From positions 5,862,501-5,926,500 of the forward strand of contig JAFFSR010000264.1 in NCBI GenBank assembly GCA_017163975.1: a stretch of DNA of 64,000 nucleotides. Reading direction: 5' to 3'. The position numbers and the translations under genes are program-made. The notes under the pieces are model-generated. The model saw only the letters and a list, made by a program, of their open reading frames with translations. It was not told where the DNA came from and did not search any database. Source of the DNA: Anastatus disparis (Eukaryota > Arthropoda > Insecta > Hymenoptera > Eupelmidae). Below, piece after piece: positions 35,575 to 48,674 of this stretch (position 1 is its first letter; every line of letters begins with the position of its first letter).

Positions 35575-36745
35575 TTCTCATATTTTAATTTGTTTTCTAA
35601 AATTTGTTCTTCTAAATGACTGCATTGATTTTCACTTTCATTGGATAATCTTCTTTTTTTTTTGTTCATACCTGCAATCATATGAAAAAAGAGTTCGTAT
35701 GGATAATAGATAAAAAAACATTTGATAATGATAAATTACAAAAATATTATTTATCTTTATACGAGGCCAGATTCGTTATGATCGTACGTAAAATTGTACA
35801 TGATGATTTCGCCCTCTATATCTGACGTACGAAGCTGTTCTGAAATACGATCCTATCTAAGAAGTTGTTTTTACGCACGATCGTAGATAATAAATGAAAA
35901 TGATACAAGACCTTTTCTCACGTATGAAACTATTTTTTTGCATATGTACGTCAGATACAGGGGGCGAAATCCTGTATGATCTTACGTAAGTGTTTTTACC
36001 AGAATAATGAAAAAAAATGCTGCCAAGTGCTTTGGCGCAATGCTTTCTCATAGAGCCTATTAAGTTGGAGTAATTTTATTTTTTTTTAACGCGAGTCAAT
36101 GTAAAAAACAATTTCTATTCAAGAAAAATTAAGAAGAGAAAGAAAGAGCGAGAGTGAGTGTAAGTGAGTAATTAGGAATTAGGAAGAGAGGGATGGATGA
36201 GAATAGTGTAAAAATAAGTATCAGGGTTAGATAGAAGAAAAGAGAGGAAGTGAGGAAGAAAGAAAAGAATTAAATCAGATTAAATCAGAAATCAGAAAAA
36301 GTGATTGAAAAGCTAAGTAAATTATTTTCAAAAATCTTATTTTATAAAGACAGTATAGCAAATAAATTGTACACAAATTTTAGAGCAAATCTATCGAGTT
36401 AATAATAAATAGGTTACAAAGATGACTATAAAAACAGCTAATAGAATAGAAAAAAATATAATAATGAAAATAATCAAAAAATCTTCTGTAAAAACTTAAA
36501 AAATTCTATAGATATTATAATATATTTTTGTTAAGCTGCTTCAAGCCCTCAAAAATAAAACGTTCTTGAAATACCAAAATTATACTTCAGAAATTTTTGT
36601 ATTATATAATGCGCAATGTTGATAGTAACAATAATAATCAATTAAAAATTAACATACAATGTTGACTTTTAAGCTTCGGAATAGATACTGGTTTCAAGAG
36701 CTTCAGATTATCTAAAATAAACAATGAAATATTAATAAATTATAA
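35575..36745. other. No gene seen
   Basis: AT-rich. 35810-35990 holds an imperfect inverted repeat ('gtacgtcagatacagggggcgaaatc' against 'gatttcgccctctatatctgacgtac'). 36120-36290 is a purine-rich GA tract. Confidence 0.45.
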
Positions 36746-38786
36746 TCATATTTTTTTACATTGTAATATACCCTTTTGTTCTGCAGTTTGTGGTGGTGAT
36801 GTTTTTTGCTCCAGATTTTTGGTGATAAATTTACTAGATTTGGGTTCAATATCCATTGTTTTTGAACTGCTTCGATCTTCTGTAGCTGGTGGTGATGTTT
36901 TTTTATCTAGAGTTTCGGTCATTAATTTACTAGATTTGGGATCAATATCTATTGTTTTTGAACTGCTTTGTTTTTCTGCAAATGGTAAAGTTTTTTTATC
37001 AGGAGTTTCGATGATAATTTCGTTAGATTTGGGGTTCATATTTGAACTGCTTTGTTCTTCTGCTGGTGATCCTCTATCTACTGTAAACCAATTTTTTAAA
37101 TTAAGAAACATTATTTTTGAGTTTTTACACTCTTCTGTAAGAAAGTGTATGTTTCGTTATATTTGTTTTATATTAATGAAATTCATGTGCTTACAAGTTA
37201 AGCGTGCATCATTTTTGATTTTATGACAGTTTTATAATTATAAAAAAATCTTCTTAATTGTTCGTTGGTTCTCTGAAATAAAAAATGTAATATATTATTT
37301 AAATCAAATCAAGATAATAAGAATAATTTATTAATAAAAATGAATGCATCATTAGATACTCGCTAAATGTAAGAAAAATGAGATTATTTTAAAATGAATA
37401 TCCAATGAAATATTATCGATATAACTACATAATAAAGACAATAAAGCAAACATTCCGAAAATTGCATTTTTTGTTATTTTTCAGGTTATTTTACCATCTA
37501 AAAGAGCTAAGAGACATTTTGAACATAGAATTGTAGATTTTCCAACTATCGAATTCAAGCTGTAAAATCATAAAAGATAATCATGAAAGAAAATAAATTC
37601 ATAAAGCGCCCAAATATATATTTGTAATAGATATCATAAGGCATTAATTCATTTATTATATTATTTATTGAGTTATTAATTAGTAGTATTTATTTTTCAT
37701 GCATTATATAAGGGTTTTAGCAAATTATACAATTCGAAGTAAGAAACGTACGATAATAAATGGAAAACAAAAAAAATTTTATCAAGCTGTAGGATAATTG
37801 ACAGAATAAAAGTTTTTTTATTATGGTTATAAAAAAACAATACTGATTTTCTTTGATAATCAGAGCACACATAATAAGAAAAAATGCATATATTGTTTGC
37901 TTGTATGCTTGCATACGTATACTTTAATAAAAATAAACGAGTGTTCGAAATTGGCAAAACCGCCAGTGAAAAATCAAATAAGATATAAGATGACACTCCC
38001 TTGTTCAATCTTATGTTTGAAAATGTATTTGTGAAGCTATTTCTTTTTACTAATATCTGATTAAAATACGGGCGAATATGTTGATAAGATGAAAAAAAAA
38101 TAATACGAAACAAACATTAAAATATGTTGATAAGATGAAAAAAAATAATAAGAAACAAACATTGAAAAAAATAGAATATAGAAGCAATGAGATTCCACTT
38201 GGTGCTAGAAGATGTCTTCTACCACCAAGTACATTCTCAATGCTTCTATATTCTATTTTTTTTTTCAGTGTTTGTTTTCTATTATTTAGTGAAAGATTAG
38301 AAAAAACGTAAGATTTTTTTAATAGCTTACCCCTACTCCAGTCGTTGAACAGAACTTATATACACAAGATAAAAAAAACCAAACAATACTTTACAACAAA
38401 TTTGAAGAAAATCTATCTAGTTGATTTTGAATACCAACTTACTTAATAAAACATTGATTTTTTTATAATTCTATAAAATAGGGTTAAATCAAATTAGGCT
38501 ATGAAAAGCAGTTTTCAATAGCTTGCGCGCTAGATTCAATTTCACTAAACTTGAATTTTAAAAAAACTTTAAGATTTTTTAAATCTAACTTTATATTTAA
38601 ATTTATAAGTAGAAATATTACTTGGCGATCCTTGCTAACTTGACTGTTATATTCTTCACAAATAGCCGCCCATGCATTATCTTTCTCAGTTACCACCAAC
38701 GGTGAACGACTTTTGTTGCTAATTGTTTTTTCATATACATTAAAAATATTTAAAATCAATTCCTTTTCTGATGTAGTGAAATTCAT
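36746..38786 (-). CDS. Myb/SANT-like DNA-binding protein of element B (exons incomplete)
   Basis: Exon 1 (38786 down to 38622) starts with ATG and encodes 55 residues resembling the first helices of a zeste/Myb-SANT-like domain: FTTSEKELILNIF, then KDNAWAAICEEYN. It ends at a GT donor in phase 0. A 65-nt candidate second exon (37559 down to 37495) lies between a good acceptor and a donor. It reads LEFDSWKIYNSMFK, which fits the W-x-N third helix. A last exon ending at 36746 (ATG-internal frame from 37111, acceptor candidates at 37092-37135) encodes three about 32-residue repeats of SSSKT.DI.PKSSK....LDKKTSPP, an acidic/Ser-rich tail. The phase between exon 2 and the last exon does not close, so an exon is missing or the gene is damaged. 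It is divergent from the transposase; a DNA-binding accessory role is inferred. Confidence 0.5.
38149..38280. repeat. Short palindrome
   Basis: Arms of about 55 bp ('aatagaatatagaagcaatgag' and its inverse) around a loop at about 38205-38222; inside the putative intron of the Myb-like gene. Probably a small foldback MITE. Confidence 0.7.
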
Positions 38787-39849
38787 TATTATTTGTCACT
38801 TTGGTTAATCGCCTTTTTGATTATTGATTATTCTTCATTGTGAAGTACGCAAAATATTAAAACAAACAAGAAATCGATTGATCAAACTGTTAGAACCTCA
38901 AACTATATATAACAAACCTGCATACCAATGAATGATTAAAAGTCAAAATGATGTAAATTATTTTAAAAATATTATTATTACACAATAATTGTTCATAAAA
39001 TATTATTATATTTAAATTTTATGAGCCAAATTTATTAGTTATTATTTAACAATGTTGCGATGATTTATCGAAAAATATCATTTACTGGACAGTTTATTTA
39101 ACTAATACCTATCGTTTAATATCAGCCGAGCCGATCTCTAAGTATTCAATAATGACTTCTTTGAAAAACGTATTTTAGTTCACTAAAATGATAATAAAAA
39201 TTTAGAATCCCAGCTTTAGTCTGTGAGGTTTTAAGAGTCAAGAGTTTCACCATCTTAAAAGTTTAGTGAAATTGAAAATTTAACGCGATTGAAACAAAAA
39301 TTAAATTAAATCAAACCATTTAATGGGAAATTAGTGTCAGGAGATTTTTAAACTTTACAAGTGGTTCGACATAACAGTAGGACAAATATAACAGAAAATT
39401 CATTTTCATTGGTACTTTTATAAAAGGTTCCGATTCAAAGTTACGAGTTTTAAAATATTAAATGTTTTTATGTATTATGTTTATTTGCATAAAAACCATG
39501 AATAATTTGAAAATGTACTCTTGAAAGTATATTTTCTAATACTTCAAATAATATAGTAAGTTAAAATACAATTGATTAAAATACATATTTCTTATAAAGG
39601 TTTTCGTAAAGACGGAGATAAAAAAATTCGATTTTTTTTCAGATGTGTGCTTTTTGGGTAGGTAAGAAAAGATATATTTTAAAAATGTTATGTATCTTTT
39701 TATAAGAAATAAGAACAGAACTATGTTACCAAGGTAACCAAGGATAAAATTGTTTCTTGGTTATATTTGTTATAATTTTTGTAAGTAACCGACTATCTGT
39801 AATAACAATTTTAAGTTTAAATAAACAGGCCTAAGAAGAAAAATATTAA
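38787..39849. promoter_or_regulatory. Shared upstream region of the two divergent element-B genes
   Basis: The Myb-like gene starts at 38786 on the minus strand and the transposase at 39850 on the plus strand, so this 1.06-kb AT-rich gap should contain both promoters. No TATA box or repeat motif stands out. Inference from layout only. Confidence 0.35.
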
Positions 39850-42800
39850 ATGTCCGAAGACGATCCGACGTTCTCTGGTGATGGTGGCCTTCGTGGTTTT
39901 CATCACGAAGGTTATAATTATAATGTAAAAAATGCGGCACGAACAAGGTAACTGATCACTTAATTTTAACCTTATTTATTTATTTATTTATTTATTCATA
40001 CTTTTAATTTTTTTTAGATACGGATGTATAAAGAAAGGATGCAAAGCCAAATTATATATAGATGAGAAGCATACACTGAGCAGCATTAAATTAATTGATG
40101 AGCATACTTGCCTGAAAAGTTCTCATCAATCTCTGCAACAAAGAATTCTACGGCAAAAATGCAAAGAAAATGCAGCAGCATCTTTTTCATGTAGCAGCAG
40201 ACAAATTTTTGATGAAACATGCTTACAGTAAGTGTAACTCTTCGATTCTTTTACTCACTTAACCGCACTGTTGCTCTCATTCTTTTTCACTATGATAATA
40301 TTAATGAAAAGTACAAAATTTCATTTATGGGAAAAAAGTACTTGCATCTTGAAATATAATAAGTATTATATTTTTATATATAAATGACAATCACAATATT
40401 TTACAAAATCGCACTAAAAGATTAATGTTATAAAGTTATGAATAAAACTTATGTTAGATTTGTTTTTTGCAATGAAAAATTGTAGATTTAAAATCGATTA
40501 TCAGTTTTATCAATTATGAAATTAAATTTATAGATAACTCTTAAATGAAGAAAATATCATAAACAATTTCACGTTGAAATACTGATTTATTTTTAATGTA
40601 GGAAATTTGTGATTTCTTTATGAATAAATTAAGATAATCACCTAAAACTTTTTTTAGTTTGCTTAAATACTAAAAATTTTTTTATTTTACGTTATTTCTT
40701 TTCTTAGTTTAATAATCTTAATTGAATACTTTTCACCATATTACATTTAATATTGCATTTTAGTTTTCAACAAAAGTTCAGAAAAAATATTTTCTTTTAT
40801 TGTCTAAAGCTCTTCCTTTGCATGCATTTGTTAGGTGCAATCTGCGTTAAAAATTAAAAAAATCAAAGTATGTTTCGATTTTTTATCCTCCTTTGAATAA
40901 TAAAATTTTAATTATTTTAAGACATTTAAGATATGAATTTGAAAGTTTCAATTTCTTCGAAAAGAGTAGAATATTCAGCTTTCAGTATTTAAATAAAATT
41001 TCTTTATATATAATATCAGACTCATGGATCACATGTGCTTATATAAAAAAATTTTGCAATAATTTTTTAAAATAAAGTATTAAGTCACTTCATAAAACAA
41101 AACGTATTTTATTTAACTAATAAAAATATTTTTGTAAAATATCTATCAAAAAGTTGTCGCATGAAATATTGCTATTACTAATTGAATTATTCATAGAGAC
41201 AAAGAGATATTTTCTAGGTGAATTTTACTGAGCTCAAAGCCGAAATAAAATCATTTTCACGATTTAAAGCGAGTATATATTTGCATCTTTTATATCCTTT
41301 CCTTAATAATAACAAGCAATACAAAATCTTTTTATTCCTTTTTTTTTTATTTTTCAAAACGAATTTAAACGACTGCTATCCTTTACGTCAGGATACTTTT
41401 AGTTTAATCGAAATGTTTATTTTATGAGTTTGAAATATTTTTTCTCTATAAATCGATTCTCATGATTCATTAAAAAAATATTTTATTTTTTCATCTCCTT
41501 TATACGGCCTAAAGAAGTAGTTTTGTTGTTTTGATTTTCATGAAATTTCATATAAGTAGATTTTTTGAAGACGAAACACATAGAAAAAAAGGTAATTTCA
41601 ATAAAATTTAAATGCTTTTTATCACTTTAATTTGATTTAAAAAAATGTAAATGGGAAATGTCAACAGAATTTTGTGAAAATACAGTGTTTTTTTATTCTC
41701 TTAATACGCCCTTAAAGCAGTCATCCTATCGAGGCTTATGAATGTTTTTACAAAATAATTCATATACTTTTAAAGTCAGTTGTATGATTTATTTCATGAT
41801 TGAAAGTCTCATTTTCTTACTACCTTTATCTTTCACTCTTCCTCTCTCTCTTTTTAAAAAATAATTTTATGTCAATAAAATTTATTAGGAATATAGATGT
41901 AGCTTCTGAAGGATCTTTTCCCAAATTAAAAAAGACCATTCAAAGATCAAAAAACAATGGTAGGAAAAGTCATGGAATGAATAAAAAATATAAATCCATT
42001 AAAGCATTTGCTGAGCATGTTGCACAGTTTCCTGAGCTGTTGAGTAGCAAAGAAAATAATGGAGAACTAACTGGACATCTCTTACAATCTTCTTCAAAAA
42101 GCTACCATTTCATCATATATGATGAAAGCTTGATCAAAGAATTCGATGGAAATAATGATATGTTTACAGATGCTACGTTCAAAATTTGTCCTGACATCAA
42201 AGGTGTTAAACAAGTATTGACTATAATGTGTAAAAAATATAATATTGTAAGTAATCTTTATTTACTTATAATAATAAATATAAATAGTATTTAATGGTAG
42301 ATATAACAATCATTTTGAAGTTTGAAGTTTAATTTTTACTATTTGTAATAAAACTTCTTGATTATGTCACTTTACAGATGGGTTATTTATTTTTGTATTA
42401 AATTGATAAGTTTAATAATTATTTTTTGTCAAAGAGTGCTTTTTCACTTAATTGGAATTCTAGAATACATTCTATCCTTTCATTCACATCTATATCTTGT
42501 GTGGCTATATTAAAAAAATGTTTAAATTTTTATTTAGGTTGTACCGTGTGCATGGGTATTAATGAGCAGGCGAACCACTAAAGCGTATGAGGAAGTATGG
42601 AAACATATTAGAACATCGTTTCCTTTTTTTTTACCTGCAAGAGCCATGTGCGATTTTGAAAGAGCACTGATAAAATCTATAAGAATCTCATTCCCATCAA
42701 TAACAGTAAGAGGATGCTATTTTCATTTTTGTCAAGTAAGTTATAAAAAAAAGAAAATCAATACTTTATTCTTCAGATTATTATTTATTAATTCTTATTT

Positions 42801-45800
42801 CTGATCAAGTACAAAGTTTTTTCTCTCGATGTTATAATGAAATATATTCGTTAGAATTTTTTAAAATTATCCCTACTGAAAAAAACCAAGTGATTAATCA
42901 CTTGATTAATCACATGATTTTTCACTTAATTAATCACATGATTTTTCACCTGATAAATCACCTGATTTTATGACATGATTTTATAGGTGATTAATCACGT
43001 GAAAAATCATGTGATTAATCAAGTGAAAAATCATGTGATTAATCAAGTGAAAAATCATGTGATTAATCATATGAAAAATCATGTGATTAATCAAGTGAAA
43101 TATCAAGTGATTAGTCAGATGAAAAATCAGGAGATGAATGAAATAGAAAATCAAGTGTCTAATTAGGTGATTAATCACTTAATTAATCATGTGTTTACAC
43201 AGTTAATAAACTAATTAGTCATGTCATTAATCGGGTAACCTACCTACATTTTTTTTGTGTTGCTGAAAATATTTGTAATGTAATAATTTTATTTTTCAAC
43301 TTTATTTGATGTCGCTGTATTTATGATATCATTGCGATGATAATTAACGATGAAGGTCGTTAATTATCATCGCAATGATATCATAAATACAGCGACATCA
43401 AATAAAGTTGAAAAATAAAATTATTACATTACAAATATTTTCAGCAACACAAAAAAAATGTAGGTAGGTTACCCGATTAATTACATGACTAATTAGTTTA
43501 TTAATTGTGTAATCACATGATTAATTAAGTGATTAATCACCTAATTAGACACTTGATTTTCTATTTCATTCATCTCCTGATTTTTCATCTGACTAATCAC
43601 TTGATATTTCACTTGATTTTTCACTTGATTAATCACATGATTTTTCACTTGATTAATCACATGATTTTTCATATGATTAATCACATGATTTTTCACACAT
43701 GATTTTTCATATGATTAATTACATGATTTTTCACGTGATTAATCACCTATAAAATCATGTCATAAAATCAGGTGATTTATCAGGTGAAAAATCATGTGAT
43801 TAATCAAGTGAATAATTATGTGATTAATCAAGTGATTAATCACTTGGTTTTTTTCAGTAGGGATAACATAGAGAATAATTAGAAAATAATCTTATATTAA
43901 ATCCATCTCATATCAAAAAAATGAAAAATATAAAATTAAAAAAAATTTTTTAAATGACTATTCCATTAAAACTACGCTAAGTAAACCAATTTTCAATAGC
44001 TTCCACACTAGTTAATCAAAAAAATAAATTGTATGAAAAATTTGAAGCAAATCCATCGAGTAGTTTTCGAGGTCCAGTTGGCTTACTGAATACACACACA
44101 CACACACACATACAGACATTTTCTGGAAATCACTTTTTTCGACTCCCTGAGTCCAAATATACACAAATAAGTGAAAAAATAGGGAAATAATTTTTTTACC
44201 GCTACAGTGCTTTTTCTATGAGAAAGCAATATTCAAATCTTCTTTAGTAAATAACGGCTAAAAATTGTAATTTCTCATTATCTTGATTTGATGAATTTTC
44301 ATCTCTGTTACTGGGAAACATCGTTAAGCCAATAACAGTTATAATTTCTTTTAAAGAATCAATATATTTTATTATTTACATATTATTCGATTTCAACTAT
44401 TGATTTGTATTTTTTTTTTTTATTTTGACAAGTCTAATTTAATTAATTATTGTATTCAGGTGTTACATCCCATGGAACTACCCTTAAATTTAATTAGAAA
44501 TTATTAAAACATTTTTTTTTTCTCTTTAAAACAACGATAGTAAATTATAAAAACTAAGTTTCAACTATTTCAAAGCTTTGATTCAAAATCAGTTCCATGC
44601 GATGTACCGAGTCAGCACTTATCAACATTTTTATTGCGAAAACTCTCAATTGTACGAAAGTGTGAAGGAGAGACAGAGAAGGAAATAAATTAGGAATTTC
44701 ATTAGCAAGCAGGCTAACGAACTTCTTGACGATTTTCTTGATGAATTCAAATACACGTCGAAGTTTGATTGGACGAACCATCTCCAATTGCCCGGACACA
44801 AGGTTATAAAAACAACTTGGAGGTCTAGCAAGTCGCCTTTTGTCATAATAAGACAGTACCCGCAATAGTCGGCTCTGCTGGTCCACTGAGAAATTAGAAT
44901 CAGTGTTAGAAAAATAAGTTATAAATTTTTAAGGTTTAGAAATTTAAACCATATTAATAATTAGCCTAGAAGCCTAATTTATTAATAATATTAAAATAAT
45001 TAATCTTGTGTGATATCAGAATCTGTGGAACCTTACCTTGAAAGAAAAAGGAAAAATTCGTTCAACACAAATTCTATAAATAAATTATCTTGAGAGACAA
45101 TTGTGCCGCTGACCAGAATAGAACCTGTGTTCAAGCAATAGAGGAAGGAACCAATCATTCTTGCCACGGACTTTCTCATCGTGTAATTTAAGGAGTCTGA
45201 GTATAGAAACGTCAGGACTATCGAATTGGAGTCAATTTCTTCTCTTTCTCTCCTAATTTTGTGAGTTATTCATACCAACGAAATTTATAAATTAACCTAA
45301 TAAAAATTAAAGCATAAATCAGCAAGTAAGAATAGAAAAATTATATAAATAATCTTAGTTAATACTTAGAAATTGATATAAGATCATATAACTATTTTCC
45401 TTCATAAAAATTAAAGATAATTGTTGTGAGACTATTATTTAGAATAAGAACCTAACAGTAAGATACAAGACAATTATTTAATTAAATAAAAACTAATTAA
45501 AATAAAGTTTGTGAATCATTTAATTTATGAAAATATATATAATCCCTTTTCTCTTATAACTTAAATGTCTATATATATATATATATGCATAACAAATATT
45601 CAAAAAAAATAATAACTCGTGAATATGCACAAGTATTGTTAATATTATTATTGAGGCATTGATCATAACATTTAATTAAATACGAATTTTGGGGGTAATT
45701 ATCGTTACATTATCATTTCATCTATTTTAGAAATTCGAAGTTTTGGTTACGCTTGAAGTGTCACTTTGGTTACGTTCTTAAGTGTCACTTTGGTTACGTT

Positions 45801-48618
45801 CTTAAGTGTCACTTTGGTTACGTTCTTGAGTGTCACTTGGGTTACGTTTTTAAGCGTCACTTTGGTTACGTTCTTAAGTGTCACTTTGGTTACGTTCTTG
45901 AGTGTCACTTGGGTTACGTTTTTAAGCGTCACTTTGGTTACGTTCTTGAGTGTCACTTGGGTTATGTTTTGAGCGTCACTTTGGTTACGCTCTGGAGTGT
46001 CACTTTGGTTACGCTATTAAGCGTCACCTTGGTTACGTTCTTGAGTGTCACTTGAGTTACGTTTTGGTGTCACTTGGGTTACGTTTTGAGCGTCACTTTG
46101 GTTACGCTCTGGAGTGTCACTTTGGTTACGATCTTGGGCGTCACTTCGGTTACGTTTCAGGAATACGTGATTCCTGTTGTGCTAAGGAAGCGTGACCATC
46201 AGTTACGCTCGAGTGAAAGTTACGTTAATTATTATACAGATAAATAAATGTTGAGAAACATAAATTCTGATCAAAATTAGATCCAATTTAATTTCTACAA
46301 TCAATAAAGATCAAGAAAAATCAATTTAAGAATTGTATTTGTGAGTATTCCAACGAGTTATTATTAAAATCAATACATCAGCAAGGGACAAGGTAAGTCC
46401 TGGGACGGTAGACTGGTTCCCAGCGAAAATAAATAATTTTTGTTAAGAACTCAACGACCGAACCTAGTCCGGTCGTAACACAGGCAATTATTAGAAAAGC
46501 AAAATCCAAGGAATATGGTCTGTATTTAAGAAATAGCAACGCAGAAAAAAATCTAGATGGTCATGAAATAATAAAAAAATTAATTGTTCTGCCACTTTTA
46601 CCAACTGATAAGATAGCGGAGGGTCTTGAAATTATAAAAAATTTGGTGAAAGAAAAATTTCAGAATGATTCATCAAAGCTCAAAAAATGGACTAAATTTC
46701 TTAATTATTATTTTGAAAAACAATGGATGAAAATTGTAACCCCAGAAGTTTTCAGTGTCTATAATATGGTCGACCGTACCAACAATTATTTAGAATCATA
46801 CCACCGTACATTAAACGAGTTGATACGTACGAAACCTAGTACTTACGTCTTTATTTGTAAATGTTCTTTCTAATTTTTCTATAAAAAGTAAGTACAAATT
46901 TATCTTTATTAAAATCGTTAATTTCATTTATAGACAGCATACAAAAAATCAAGCAAAAAGCTAAAATAGATTTAGAAAGAGCACAGAAAAAAATTCAAAC
47001 CACTGTAGGACCCACATATGAAACAATATTAAAAGATTCAGCGATTAGAAATGCTTGGCTTGAAATCTACGCAACGCCTCCTTGGTCTGTCGAAAAGTTT
47101 ATTAACGAACTTTCTGGTTATTGTATTGATGAGAAATACAATGATATTGCAGATCAATGTACGCGTAAGTAAATAATATTTATAAGACTTCATTACTCTA
47201 TTGTTGCATTATTAATACATGGTGATTTCTCAAAACAAGGGCAATGATAAAAAAAAAATTTTTTAATTTAAAAATTTTTTTTTATTTATAATCCTTAATT
47301 GATACACCAGGAACTAAAAATACCGATAAATGTGCTTAACCTCCAGGCGGCCGGGATTTTTAGATTGTTGAAAGTCATACTTTGTAAAAAATTTTCATAA
47401 TAAACTTTCAAAAATATCTAGTGATAAGTGGCCAACATCAGATGACCCCGAGATGACCCCGAAAGGGGCCACCCCGGCCGCCTGAAGGTTAATTAACCGA
47501 TCTCTACCAAATAAAACAAAAATAAAAAAAATGAAAAAATTTGTATTGCATTTTATTACAATTTTATTACATTTCTCAAGAAATGGTAAAGAAATGGTAG
47601 AAAAATCGTTACAAAATGGTAAAAAAATATTTCATTTCTACCAGGGGGAAGAAAATTGCAATTAATCTATTTTTGGCTATTTAGTATACAAATGACTAAG
47701 AAATTATCCATAAATAGTTAAAAAATAGTCGAAAATGGTTAAAAATTAATAGATTGATTCTTTTTTTTATCAGGGGATTAACACAATTAGGTACTTAACT
47801 TTTGCAAAATTTGTAATATTTATTTTTACGAAGATTGATGTAATTAATGATTAATACTATATATCGACGGAGTTACAAAAAAAATGTTTATTTCATGATT
47901 TATTGACCCTGCAAGTAATGTTAATTGATGATTAGCGCCAATATTTATTAAATAGATAAAAGTAAGTAAATTAACATTATTTTTCGTTATTTGTAATGTA
48001 TAGTTTAGAAGCATTACGCAAAAAATTATGAGTAGACGGAGTTACGCGTAATTAAAATACGCATATAATATTTAAAAATTATCTGCAGCATTTACTACTC
48101 TTTCGCAATATTAGCTGTAGTAACCAATGGTTTTTTAAATATAGTATAAATATTAAACTTTTAGGATGAAAAACAAGTTAATTAATGTCCCTAACTAAGC
48201 AGTTGAGTAACTAAAATGTTTTCTTTTACAACTACGTCGATAAAATTTTGACACTGAAGAACAGGTTTAAATTTCATATTTATATAAAGAGGGACCTTGA
48301 TAAGCCTTAGTTGAAACATTTTTCTATTATTTGATATCTAAATAAGAAAGTAACTTATTTATTTCATTTTATGAACAATAGAATTTTTGAAAATATACCC
48401 TGAGAAGTCGACGGAGTTACGAATTTTAGTACTTATAAATGTTTTTTATTGAGTTAAGTTGAATTATCTATCCTTTATGCAGTGGAATATGTTGAGGGAT
48501 ACTTAGAACTTATCTAAAGTACCTTTTGATTATTATTAACACGCTTATTTAAAAAAAAAATTGAAGAATGAATTTAGCCCTTGTTTTGAGAAATCACCAT
48601 ATATAACATAGACATATG

Positions 48619-48674
<56 letters not shown>

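Noticed and set aside
42981..43178. 65-codon His/Asn/Ile-rich frame
   Set aside because: It lies wholly in the tandem units of a palindromic element.
45747..46195. Several overlapping open frames on both strands
   Set aside because: They are translations of a 24-bp minisatellite whose unit length is a multiple of three; no independent coding evidence.
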